A stretch of 64,000 nt of DNA. It comes from Rhodospirillaceae bacterium. Its GTDB lineage: Bacteria; Pseudomonadota; Alphaproteobacteria; UBA6615. This document shows, piece by piece, positions 44,531-52,764 of the stretch (positions are counted from its first letter, which is position 1; every line of letters starts with the position of its first letter). Both the position numbers and the translations under genes were made by a program. Under the pieces are notes generated by a model. The model did no database searches. It saw nothing but the letters and a program-made list of their open reading frames with translations, and was not told the DNA's origin. The stretch lies in the NCBI GenBank assembly GCA_018667335.1, contig JABIVD010000045.1:1-64000 (forward strand), in the 5' to 3' direction.

Positions 44531-45742
44531 CTACATATTGTGGTAGCCGCGCTCACCATGCAGTGCCAGATCGAGGCCCTGGACTTCTGTCTCTTCGTCC
44601 ACCCGGAACGTCAGGAACATCTTCAGCACCATCACAATAATGGCGGTGAGGACACCAGACCAGACGGCGACGATGATGATGCCGAGGGCCTGAACGCCGA
44701 GCTGGCTGCCGATCGTCATGCCTTCGGCAAGACCGTTGCCGCCGAGCACCACCGAGACGAACACCGCCGTGAGCATCGTGCCCAGCATGCCGCCAACGCC
44801 ATGCACGGCGAACACGTCGAGGGAATCGTCGATCTTGAACCGCTGCTTAATGAGCTGGGTGACCATGTAGCAGACGACACCACCAGCAAGACCCAGGACG
44901 AGACCGCCGACGGGGCCCACCGACCCCGATGCAGGGGTGATCGTTGCAAGGCCGGCCACCATGCCGGTGACCGCGCCGATGAGGCTCGCCTTGCGGTAAC
45001 GGATCAATTCCATGACAGACCAGGCGATGGCACCGGATGCGGCCGCAATATGTGTCACCGTCATCGCCATGCCCGCGGCAGCATCCGCCGCGAGGGCGGA
45101 GCCGGCATTGAAGCCGAACCAGCCGACCCAGAGCATCGCGGCACCGATCATGGTGAGGCCGGGACTGTGCGGCGGCTGTACTTCGCCCGGGAACCCGCGA
45201 CGTGGTCCGAGCATCATCGCCAGAACCAGTGCGGATACGCCTGCAGTCACATGCACCACAACGCCGCCGGCGAAGTCGAGCAGTCCCATCTCGGCGAGGA
45301 AGCCGCCGCCCCAGACCCAGTGCACGACCGGGGCATAGACGATGAGCACCCAGACGAGGGAGAAGGCGATCACGAACGAGAAGTGAATGCGTTCGGGATA
45401 GGCGCCGACGATCAGTGCCGGCGTGATGATCGCGAATGTCATCTGGAACATGAAGAACAGGGTTTCGGGGATCGTTCCCGACACGCTGTCGATGTCGACG
45501 CCTGACAGGAACGACTTACCGAGCCCGCCCCACCAGGCGTTGCCGTCGCCGAACGCGATCGAATAGCCGACCGCGAACCAGAGGATGGAAACCGTTGCCG
45601 CGATGGCAAAACAGTTCATGAGAACGGACAGCACGTTTTGTGATCGCACGAGGCCCGCATAGAACAGTGCGAGCCCGGGTAGGGTCATAAACAAAACCAG
45701 CGCCGTCGAGGTCAGAATCCAAGCCGTATCGGCTCCTTGCAT
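44531..45742 (-). CDS. amtB: Ammonium transporter AmtB
   Basis: Inner-membrane ammonium channel of 403 residues with eleven expected spans. The pore twin histidines are H164 (VVVHVTAGVSAL) and H314 (FAVHGVGGMLGT), and AGGVVVHVTAG is the Amt signature. No separate cleavable signal peptide is evident, the start running straight into the first span. AAGGAGCGG precedes ATG 45742. The leader carries a direct repeat TTGTTAC at 45766 and 45779 (13-bp period). I could not find a convincing sigma-54 promoter in the 222-bp gap. Confidence 0.94.
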   Translation of the reverse strand: MQGADTAWILTSTALVLFMTLPGLALFYAGLVRSQNVLSVLMNCFAIAATVSILWFAVGYSIAFGDGNAWWGGLGKSFLSGVDIDSVSGTIPETLFFMFQMTFAIITPALIVGAYPERIHFSFVIAFSLVWVLIVYAPVVHWVWGGGFLAEMGLLDFAGGVVVHVTAGVSALVLAMMLGPRRGFPGEVQPPHSPGLTMIGAAMLWVGWFGFNAGSALAADAAAGMAMTVTHIAAASGAIAWSVMELIRYRKASLIGAVTGMVAGLATITPASGSVGPVGGLVLGLAGGVVCYMVTQLIKQRFKIDDSLDVFAVHGVGGMLGTMLTAVFVSVVLGGNGLAEGMTIGSQLGVQALGIIIVAVWSGVLTAIIVMVLKMFLTFRVDEETEVQGLDLALHGERGYHNM

Positions 45743-45964
45743 GATTCCGCTCCTTCATATGTTGGTTGTTACGTTTTCTTGTTACTTGCGGGCTGCCGAA
45801 CGAATTGGCGTCATGCGACCACGGGCGCTGCCCGCGGCCTCGAGGAGGCGCTGGTTCATTCGGAATCCCTATAACGGCGTGTGTGCGGTTATGTTTCTTA
45901 TTTGGCCGCCGATAGGCTTCGCGCAGGATAATATCGGGCTGGCAGGCGATCGCAAGGGGCACAT

Positions 45965-47269
45965 GTGAGCAAACTCATCACAACCGGGGCAGAGAAAAGC
46001 CGCGCGCGGGAGATTCTGCGGGGCCTGTTTGCATCGGCTGTCGCATCGGCAGATCCACTCGACTGCGTGCCACGCCATCTTGCCGCCCTTGATGTGGTCG
46101 GCCGGATCGTCGTCGTCGGCGCGGGCAAGGCGTCGGCGGCTATGGCGCTGGCCGTCGAGCGTGAAGCCGAGAAACAGGGATGGACCGATCACCTGGAAGG
46201 TCTCGTGGTCACCCGCTACGGGCATGGTGCCGACTGCGACCGCATCGAGATCATCGAGGCGGCGCACCCGGTGCCAGATGCAGCCGGGGCGGATGCAGCG
46301 CGTCGAATTCAGGCATTGGCCTCGGGGCTCACGTCGGATGACTTATTGCTCTGCTTGATATCCGGCGGCGGCTCGGCGCTCCTCACTGCGCCGGCCGAAG
46401 GGATCAGTGCGGATGAGAAGGCGGCCGTGACCCGCGCGTTGCTGCGCAGTGGCGCGCCGATTGGCGAGATGAATTGCGTGCGCAAGCATATCTCGGCCAT
46501 CAAGGGCGGCCGCCTGGCACGAAGCGCGGTACCGGCGCGGGTACTCAGCCTGATGATCTCGGATGTTCCCGGCGACGACCCTTCAGTCATCGCGTCGGGT
46601 CCGACGGTCCCCGATTCGACGACACGTCATGAGGCGCTCGAAATTCTGACACGCTACGGGATAGACGCGCCGGGATCGGTGGTTGCGTTGCTCAACAGCG
46701 ATGCCGGCGAGACGCCGAAACCCGACGATCCGTTGTTCAGAAATGTGGAGAACGTAATCGTCTCGCGCCCGTCGGACATGTTGGCTGCAGCAGATGCGGC
46801 AGCGCGGGATGCGGGTTGCGCTGTCGTCTCGTTGGGTGCCGACCTCGAGGGTGAGGCGCGAGATCTGGGCGCGCAGCATGCCGCGCTGGCTATGCGGCTT
46901 CAGCAGGAACGCGCGGGAGATTTGCCGCTGGTCATCCTGTCGGGCGGAGAGACCACCGTGACCGTAACGGGTGAGGGGCGCGGCGGGCGCAACGCGGAAT
47001 ACGCTCTGGGACTGGCCCGTGCGCTCGACGGCGCGGCCGGCGTCCATGCCATCGCCTGCGACACGGACGGGATCGATGGTGTTGAGGACAATGCCGGGGT
47101 GATGGTGACGCCCGACACGCTCGAGCGGGCGCGCGCTGCCGGTCTCGATGCATCCGAGGTCCTGTCACGAAATGATGCCTACAGCCTGTTCGCCGCGATC
47201 GATGATCTGGTTGTCACCGGTCCGACCCGCACCAACGTGAATGATTTCCGGGCGATTTTGGTCGCCTGA
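45965..47269 (+). CDS. Glycerate 2-kinase, MOFRL family (TtuD/GckA)
   Basis: Phosphorylates glycerate to 2-phosphoglycerate, 434 residues. The GckA N-terminal domain (RIVVVGAGKASAAMA; CLISGGGSALLTAP) and the C-terminal MOFRL domain (CDTDGIDG, GPTRTNVNDFRAI) are both intact. The start is GTG 45965, since the overlapping ATG 45963 is followed at once by TGA; AAGGGG lies upstream. It would feed C2/C3 hydroxyacids into glycolysis, and may act with the hydroxyacid dehydrogenase at 43211. Confidence 0.92.
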   Translation: MSKLITTGAEKSRAREILRGLFASAVASADPLDCVPRHLAALDVVGRIVVVGAGKASAAMALAVEREAEKQGWTDHLEGLVVTRYGHGADCDRIEIIEAAHPVPDAAGADAARRIQALASGLTSDDLLLCLISGGGSALLTAPAEGISADEKAAVTRALLRSGAPIGEMNCVRKHISAIKGGRLARSAVPARVLSLMISDVPGDDPSVIASGPTVPDSTTRHEALEILTRYGIDAPGSVVALLNSDAGETPKPDDPLFRNVENVIVSRPSDMLAAADAAARDAGCAVVSLGADLEGEARDLGAQHAALAMRLQQERAGDLPLVILSGGETTVTVTGEGRGGRNAEYALGLARALDGAAGVHAIACDTDGIDGVEDNAGVMVTPDTLERARAAGLDASEVLSRNDAYSLFAAIDDLVVTGPTRTNVNDFRAILVA

Positions 47270-47274
47270 ATCGA

Positions 47275-47312
47275 AAAGGCCGGCGTCCCGCTATCGAGGG
47301 ACCCCGGCCTTT
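47275..47312. terminator. Bidirectional terminator between glycerate kinase and deiodinase-like gene
   Basis: A 15-base arm pair (47275-47289 with 47298-47312) with 14 matches, flanked by A on the left and T on the right, between convergent genes. Confidence 0.82.
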
Positions 47313-47345
47313 CTGAAATCAGAAAAGCGGCGCTTGCGCGTTAGC

Positions 47346-48071
47346 TTATGCCGTCTGCTTGCGCGCCTTGCGCTTGGCCATCCAGGTCTGAATATCCAGC
47401 TTGAAATGCATGTAATAGACCTTGGGGAAGATGATCAGGATGTCATAGAGCGCCACCCAGCCGCCCTTCAGGGTCACCGGGATCGTGATCCAGGGGGCCG
47501 CGCCGAGGATTGCGACATGCTCATCGGTATTGATCGTCTCGCGGTTCTGCAGCGCGCGATCCACAAGATGCGCGAACGACCAGTCCGCGCGATAGATGAC
47601 TTGTCCGTCGGGATTGATCACATACACGGTGTTGGGCAGAAGGCCCCACTCGTGATGCCATTTGCCCGCGACGTCATCGACGATGATCTTGCGCTCTTCC
47701 TTGTAATCATCACGGTTGCGCTTGGCATACTCGATCTTCTCGTCGATTGATTCCGCCTGCTTGGCTTTCTCGCCCGGATGCGCCTCGCGCACATAGACCA
47801 CCAGCCACTCGACGTCGGGATATTTCTCCTGAAGCTTTGCATAGGGCTTCACGTTCTTGACGTACATCGGGCAGGTCAGGCTGCCGGACTCGATCACGAG
47901 CCATTTGCCCTTGTAGTCGGCAAGCTTGACGTCGTTCCCGTCCAGATCCGTCAGGGTGTAGTCGAAGTTTACTTCCTCACCAGCCTTCGGGCCGGGGAAG
48001 TAGCCGAGCTCATAATTGCTCATCTTGAAACGCGGATAATTGTATGTGTCGTCGCGTGCGGGTGCGCCCAT
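47346..48071 (-). CDS. Iodothyronine deiodinase-like thioredoxin-fold protein (Cys form)
   Basis: Thioredoxin-fold protein of 241 residues. ESGSLTCPMYVKNVKPYAKL at 61-80 followed by DVEWLVVYVREAHPGE matches the deiodinase layout, in which animal enzymes have FGSxTU-PPF and then FLxVYIxEAHxxDGW; here Cys67 takes the place of Sec. NPDGQVIYRADWS follows the peroxiredoxin pattern. A hydrophobic, basic C-terminal tail (about 185-241) is extra and may bind membrane. AAGGAGAC precedes ATG 48071; M17 is an alternative start. A thiol reductase or peroxidase role is more likely than hormone deiodination. Confidence 0.75.
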   Translation of the reverse strand: MGAPARDDTYNYPRFKMSNYELGYFPGPKAGEEVNFDYTLTDLDGNDVKLADYKGKWLVIESGSLTCPMYVKNVKPYAKLQEKYPDVEWLVVYVREAHPGEKAKQAESIDEKIEYAKRNRDDYKEERKIIVDDVAGKWHHEWGLLPNTVYVINPDGQVIYRADWSFAHLVDRALQNRETINTDEHVAILGAAPWITIPVTLKGGWVALYDILIIFPKVYYMHFKLDIQTWMAKRKARKQTA

Positions 48072-48212
48072 GTGTTCGGTCTCCTTGCGGACTTCGCGGG
48101 GAAGTCCAAATCATTGAGTTGCGCAATTATTACAGCAAAAACGATATGTTTGGTAGCAACAGAAGCGTGAAATCGGGCCCGGATATTCGCTGTTTCACCA
48201 GAAAACCGGGGT

Positions 48213-48992
48213 TTAGACCACCGTCCACCCGCCATCGATGGTCAGGCTGGCGCCGGTGATCAGCTCCGAGGCGGGCGAGGCGAGGAATATGACCGAACCC
48301 GTGACGTCGGAAATCTTACCCAGACGGCCCATGAGAATGCGGTCCATCACGAATTCTTTGAACTCGGGGTTCTCGAACATCGGCTTGGTCATCGGCGTCT
48401 CGATGAAGGTCGGGCCGATGCAATTGCTGCGGATATTCTGCGGTGCCAGCTCGGCTGCGATCGCCTTGCTCATGCCTTCGACAGCGTGTTTGGTCGCGCA
48501 GTAGTTGGTGCGGTTGGGCGAGCCGACATGGCCCATCTGAGACGACATATGAATGATCGAACCGCCGCGGTCGTTCGCGAGCATGCGCCGCGCGGCCGCC
48601 TGGGCGACCAGGAACATCGACTTCACGTTGATGTTGAGCAGGAAATCGAGATGCTCCTCGGTCACGTCGACGAACGGTTCGGGGATGTTGGCACCCGCAT
48701 TGTTCATCAGGATATCGATCCGCTCGAGGCTCTCGATTTGCTCTGTCACCTGCGCGGCATTCGTTACATCGCAAATCACCGTGCGCGCGGTGCCGCCGGC
48801 CTCGGTGATGCGCTCTGCGACTTCGTCGAGATCGCTCTGGGTGCGGCTGACGAGGACGAGTTCGGCGCCTGCGTCGGCGAGCGCCAGTGCGATACCGCGT
48901 CCCAGGCCGCGACCGGCACCGGTGACCACGGCGACGAGCCCGTCGAGCCGTAGGGAGGGCGATTTGTTGTCTTCAGATTCCACAGCACTCAT
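48213..48992 (-). CDS. SDR-family oxidoreductase
   Basis: Short-chain dehydrogenase/reductase of 259 residues. TGAGRGLG is at 24-31, NNAG at 97-100 and catalytic S150-Y164-K168 (NYCATK). Start 48992 is chosen for GGGAAAAT upstream; longer forms lack one. It belongs to the 3-oxoacyl-ACP-reductase-like group that also includes gluconate 5-dehydrogenases. It precedes the deiodinase-like gene by 141 bp on the same strand (with a GGACTT/AAGTCC hairpin at 48089-48107) and is divergent from the cyclase genes. Confidence 0.9.
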   Translation of the reverse strand: MSAVESEDNKSPSLRLDGLVAVVTGAGRGLGRGIALALADAGAELVLVSRTQSDLDEVAERITEAGGTARTVICDVTNAAQVTEQIESLERIDILMNNAGANIPEPFVDVTEEHLDFLLNINVKSMFLVAQAAARRMLANDRGGSIIHMSSQMGHVGSPNRTNYCATKHAVEGMSKAIAAELAPQNIRSNCIGPTFIETPMTKPMFENPEFKEFVMDRILMGRLGKISDVTGSVIFLASPASELITGASLTIDGGWTVV

Positions 48993-49139
48993 CTCATTAT
49001 TTTCCCGTCTCAATGTCGTCAAAACCATCGGATTGGGCACTTGCAATCCGAATTTGGTGCGACCATAACCGAGCCCGTTGCCGGACGTAAGACCGGCAAA
49101 AACATATCAATTCGAGATTTTCAGAAGCGAGGCACCGAC

Positions 49140-50159
49140 ATGGCCAAGAAAGCAACCGCACGTAAACCCGCCGCGAAGAAGAGCGCGCCCCGCAAGGGCA
49201 AGAAGAAGCTGCTCACCAAAGCGGACGTGATGCGCAAATGTAAACAGCTCAGCAACTGGGGCAAATGGGGTCCCAACGATGAGCTGGGTGTTCTCAACTA
49301 CATCACGCCGGAAGACATCGCCAATGCGGCCAAGCTGGTGCAGAAGGGCAAGGTCTTCCGCCTCGGCTTGAACCTCGACGAAAATGGCCCGCAGAACGGA
49401 TTGTTCGGCGGCCGCTGGAACCCGATGCATCAGATGCTCGCCACGGGCACGGATGCAGTGCAGGGCATTCAGGATCCGATCGCCGGCATGCGTTACGCCG
49501 ATGATGCCATCAACCTGCCGACCCAGGCTGCGAGCCAGTGGGACGCGCTCTCCCATGTCTTCACCGATGACAAGATGTGGAACGGCTATGACGCGACCCT
49601 CGTCGACGTGCGCGGCGCCCACAAGAACGGCATCGAGAAATTTGCCGACAAGATGGTTGGTCGTGGCGTGTTGCTCGACGTGGCCCGCTACAAGGGCAAG
49701 GAGCGCCTCGCGGACGGCTATGAGATCACGACCAAGGACCTCGAAGGCACTGCCAAGAAGCAGGGCGTCGAAGTGCGCCGTGGCGACTTTGTGATCTTCA
49801 ACACCGGCCAGATGGCCGATTGCCTGGATAAGGGCGATTGGGGCGGCTACGGGGGCGGCGACGCACCGGGCCTCGGTTTCGAGACCGTTGACTGGATCCA
49901 CGAGAAGCAGATCTCGGGCATTTGTTCCGACACCTGGGGCATCGAAGTGCGCCCGAACAGGAGTGTCCCGGGCCTGAACCAGCCCTGGCATTGGGTGACG
50001 ATCCCGCATATCGGCATCGTCCATGGTGAAATCTGGTACCTGCGCGAGCTGGTTGCCGATTGCGCCGAAGACGGCGTCTATGAGTTCTTCCTCTGCGCAC
50101 CGCCGCTGGTGATCACGCGCGGCACCGGTTCGCCGATCAACCCGCAGGCCATCAAGTAA
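49140..50159 (+). CDS. Cyclase-family metal-dependent hydrolase with basic N-terminal tail
   Basis: Protein of 339 residues in the cyclase/kynurenine-formamidase-like family (PF04199). The usual HxGTHxD metal motif is replaced by QWDALSH at 133-139, as in a large subgroup. NGLFGGRWNP, FNTGQMADCLDKGDWGGYGGGDAPGL and SPINPQAIK at the end are shared with the paralogue. Residues 2-27 are almost only Lys, Ala, Arg and Pro, resembling a histone H1-like tail and absent from the paralogue. ATG 49140 follows GCGAGG. Members hydrolyse cyclic amides, esters or lactones. Confidence 0.88.
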   Translation: MAKKATARKPAAKKSAPRKGKKKLLTKADVMRKCKQLSNWGKWGPNDELGVLNYITPEDIANAAKLVQKGKVFRLGLNLDENGPQNGLFGGRWNPMHQMLATGTDAVQGIQDPIAGMRYADDAINLPTQAASQWDALSHVFTDDKMWNGYDATLVDVRGAHKNGIEKFADKMVGRGVLLDVARYKGKERLADGYEITTKDLEGTAKKQGVEVRRGDFVIFNTGQMADCLDKGDWGGYGGGDAPGLGFETVDWIHEKQISGICSDTWGIEVRPNRSVPGLNQPWHWVTIPHIGIVHGEIWYLRELVADCAEDGVYEFFLCAPPLVITRGTGSPINPQAIK

Positions 50160-50184
50160 ATTTGACCACAGTCATGCAATTTTG

Positions 50185-50213
50185 GGGGTCACGTTCCATT
50201 GGAGCGTGGCCCC
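50185..50213 (+). terminator. Terminator between cyclase genes
   Basis: A 13-bp stem (50185-50197 with 50201-50213, two G-T pairs) with an ATT loop, followed by TTTGCTTT. It ends the first cyclase transcript. Confidence 0.8.
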
Positions 50214-50234
50214 TTTGCTTTGCTATAGTTCCAT

Positions 50235-50240
50235 TATAAT
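50235..50240 (+). promoter_or_regulatory. Consensus -10 element TATAAT for cyclase copy 2
   Basis: A perfect TATAAT lies 54 bp before the second cyclase start and 21 bp after the terminator, in a rare AT-rich patch. The -35 region is weak (CCTTTG at 17-bp spacing), so an activator may be needed. The ribosome-binding site GGGGGAGAG follows at 50281-50289. Confidence 0.5.
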
Positions 50241-50293
50241 AAAATCTGCCCGCGCGAGACGGGTGCAACCGAGAGTTACGGGGGAGAGCAGAG

Positions 50294-51277
50294 ATGCACC
50301 GTTATGACGATCCGAAATTCCAGATGGACATGGACACCATCAAGGAGAAATCCGAGCGCAACAAGAACTGGGGCAAGTGGGGGCCCGACGATGAGTGGGG
50401 CACGATCAACTATGTGGGCGACGAAGAGCGCAAGGCCGCTGCCCAGCTGGTCAAGAAGGGCCAGGTGTTCGCACTCGGCCTGAACTTCGACGGTGACGGC
50501 CCGCAGAACGGATTGTTCGGCGGCCGCTGGAACCCGATCCACACCATGCTCGCGACGGGAACGGACGCCGTTCAGGGCAAGCAGACGGTGCCGGGCAAGA
50601 AGTATCCCAGCCAGTATGCCGACGATGCGGTGTCATTGCCGCTGCAGTGCGGGACCCAGTGGGACGCGCTCGGCCATGTCTTCAACAGCGACAAGATGTG
50701 GAACGGTTACGACGCGACACTGGTCGGCTCGAACGGTGCGGAAAAGAACGGCATCCACAAGATGCGCAACAAGATGGTCGGCCGCGGCATATTGCTCGAT
50801 ATCGCGCGTTGGGCCGGGGTTGATTCCCTCGACGACGGCACGGCGATCGACGCCGATGATCTGGACGCCTGTGCCAAGGCCCAGGGTGTCGAAATCAAGC
50901 GCGGCGACTTCGTGATCTACCGGACCGGCCATATGGAGCGTTGCCTGGCCGCGGGAGAGTGGGGCGGATATGCCGGCGGTGATGCGCCGGGCGTGTCGTT
51001 CCACACCTGCGACTGGATGCACGACATGGAGATCGCAGCGATCTGCGCCGACACCTGGGGTTGCGAGGTCATCCCGAACGAGACCGACGACGTTTTCCAG
51101 CCCTGGCATTGGATCGTGATTCCGCAGATCGGCATCACCATGGGTGAGATTTTCTATCTCAAGGACCTGGCGAACGATTGCGCAGAGGACAATGTGTACG
51201 AATTTATGTTCGTCGCACCGCCGCTGCCGATCACCCGCGGTGTCGGCTCGCCGATCAATCCGCAGGCCATCAAGTAG
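50294..51277 (+). CDS. Cyclase-family metal-dependent hydrolase (copy 2)
   Basis: Paralogue of the previous gene, 327 residues, without the basic tail. QWDALGH at 122-128 is the altered metal motif, and the WGKWGPDDEWGTINY, NGLFGGRWNP and SPINPQAIK blocks are shared. It has its own promoter and terminator and so can be expressed separately. The cupin at 57609 and the HisD-like dehydrogenase next door suggest it opens a ring or ester before oxidation. Confidence 0.9.
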   Translation: MHRYDDPKFQMDMDTIKEKSERNKNWGKWGPDDEWGTINYVGDEERKAAAQLVKKGQVFALGLNFDGDGPQNGLFGGRWNPIHTMLATGTDAVQGKQTVPGKKYPSQYADDAVSLPLQCGTQWDALGHVFNSDKMWNGYDATLVGSNGAEKNGIHKMRNKMVGRGILLDIARWAGVDSLDDGTAIDADDLDACAKAQGVEIKRGDFVIYRTGHMERCLAAGEWGGYAGGDAPGVSFHTCDWMHDMEIAAICADTWGCEVIPNETDDVFQPWHWIVIPQIGITMGEIFYLKDLANDCAEDNVYEFMFVAPPLPITRGVGSPINPQAIK

Positions 51278-51301
51278 CGTCTGCGAATAACTTTTCGGAT
51301 C

Positions 51302-51340
51302 GGGCGGTGCCGGGGTTGCCGGTGCCGCCCGCTCTGTTTT
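51302..51340 (+). terminator. Terminator after cyclase copy 2
   Basis: A 12-bp stem (51302-51313 with 51319-51330, two G-T pairs) with a GGTTG loop, then GCTCTGTTTT. Only 38 bp remain before the HisD-like gene, which has its own GAGGAAG ribosome-binding site. Confidence 0.72.
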
Positions 51341-51378
51341 AAACCACTGCGAATTCCACCAATACGAGGAAGAGTGAC

Positions 51379-52692
51379 ATGGCCATCGAGTTCCTGAAGC
51401 GGGGGATGGACTCCGACGCGACCGACGAAGCCGACGCCAAGGTGCGTGAGATCGTCGAGGGAATTCTCGGCGACGTGAAGTCCCGCGGTGACGCGGCGCT
51501 GCGCGAGCTGTCGGAGAAGTTCGACAAGTGGACGCCCGACAGCTTCCGTCTTTCCGATGCGCAGGTGCAGGAGCTTGTCGATTCTCTGCCCGAGCAGACG
51601 GTCGAGGACATCAAGTTCGCCCAGACCCAGGTCCGCAACTTTGCCCAGATTCAGCGCGACTCCATGAAGGACGTCGAGGTTGAGACTCTTCCCGGTGTGA
51701 CGCTCGGTCACAAGAACATCCCCGTGAACAGCGTTGGTTGTTACGTGCCCGGTGGCCGCTATCCGATGGTCGCGTCGGCGCATATGTCGATCGTGACGGC
51801 CAAGGTTGCCGGGGTGCCGCGCGTGATCGCCTGCACACCGCCGAACGAGGGCGGGCCGCACGCGGCGACGATCGCGGCGATGCATTTCGCCGGAGCCGAT
51901 GAGATCTACTGCCTCGGGGGTGTCCAGGCCGTGGCGGCCATGGGGATCGGCACCGAGACGATAGACCCCTGCGACATGCTTGTCGGCCCGGGCAACGCCT
52001 ATGTGGCCGAGGCCAAGCGCCAGCTCTACGGCAAGGTCGGCATCGATCTGTTTGCCGGGCCCACCGAAGTGCTCGTGATCGCCGACGATACGGCCGATGT
52101 CGAGATGGTGGTGGTCGACCTGCTCGGTCAGGCCGAGCATGGCCCGAATTCACCGGCGGCCGTGATCACCACGTCGCGGGCGCTGGCCGAGGCCATTCCG
52201 GCGGAGATCGAGCGCCGGCTCGTGTTGCTGCCGACGGCGGATGTCGCGTCGGTGGCGTGGCGCGACTATGGCCAGATCATCCTGTGCGGCGACCGCGAAG
52301 AGATGCGCGCCGAGGCCGATCGCCTTGCCTACGAGCATGTCGAAATTCTCACCGAGGACCCGCGCTGGTTCCTCGACAACATGACCAACTTCGGGGCGTT
52401 GTTCATCGGCCCCGAAACCAACGTGGCCTATGGTGACAAGGTGATCGGTACCAACCACACGCTGCCGACGAAGGGTGCCGCGCGCTACACGGGCGGCCTG
52501 TGGGTCGGCAAGTTCATGAAGACCTGCACCTATCAGCAGGTTACCGAGGAGGCGAGCGCGATGGTCGGTGACTATTGCTCGCGGCTGTGCGAGGTCGAGC
52601 GCTTCTGGGGCCACAAGGAACAGGCCGATCTGCGCCTGCGCCGCTATGCGGGCCGGAACATCGGCATCGGGGCGACCGACGCTGCGGAGTAG
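51379..52692 (+). CDS. Histidinol dehydrogenase-family protein (HpsN/sulfopropanediol dehydrogenase-like)
   Basis: NAD-dependent dehydrogenase of 437 residues in the HisD family. The catalytic and zinc residues are kept: Q251 and H254 in QAEHG, E319-H320 in YEHVEIL, D353, H360 in TNHTLPT and H412. No his genes are near, and [21 protein letters not shown] and [10 protein letters not shown] fit the HpsN/2,3-dihydroxypropane-sulfonate 3-dehydrogenase branch as I recall it. A nearby TRAP transporter fits that context in marine bacteria, but sulfonate-cleaving genes (suyAB) are absent here, so the substrate is not settled. Confidence 0.85.
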   Translation: MAIEFLKRGMDSDATDEADAKVREIVEGILGDVKSRGDAALRELSEKFDKWTPDSFRLSDAQVQELVDSLPEQTVEDIKFAQTQVRNFAQIQRDSMKDVEVETLPGVTLGHKNIPVNSVGCYVPGGRYPMVASAHMSIVTAKVAGVPRVIACTPPNEGGPHAATIAAMHFAGADEIYCLGGVQAVAAMGIGTETIDPCDMLVGPGNAYVAEAKRQLYGKVGIDLFAGPTEVLVIADDTADVEMVVVDLLGQAEHGPNSPAAVITTSRALAEAIPAEIERRLVLLPTADVASVAWRDYGQIILCGDREEMRAEADRLAYEHVEILTEDPRWFLDNMTNFGALFIGPETNVAYGDKVIGTNHTLPTKGAARYTGGLWVGKFMKTCTYQQVTEEASAMVGDYCSRLCEVERFWGHKEQADLRLRRYAGRNIGIGATDAAE

Positions 52693-52714
52693 ATTCCCTG
52701 ATCAACGAATAAAG

Positions 52715-52745
52715 AAGGGCGGCCCGCAGGGGTTGCCCTTTTTTT
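52715..52745 (+). terminator. Terminator after HisD-like gene
   Basis: AAGGGC (52715-52720) pairs with GCCCTT (52735-52740), followed by a run of seven T ending at 52745. Confidence 0.85.
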
Positions 52746-52764
52746 GTTCACGTGTCTGTGTTTG

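Noticed and set aside
45743-45964. Search for an NtrC/sigma-54 promoter before amtB
   Set aside because: No TGGCAC-N5-TTGC pattern on the minus strand; only TTGTTAC direct repeats were seen.
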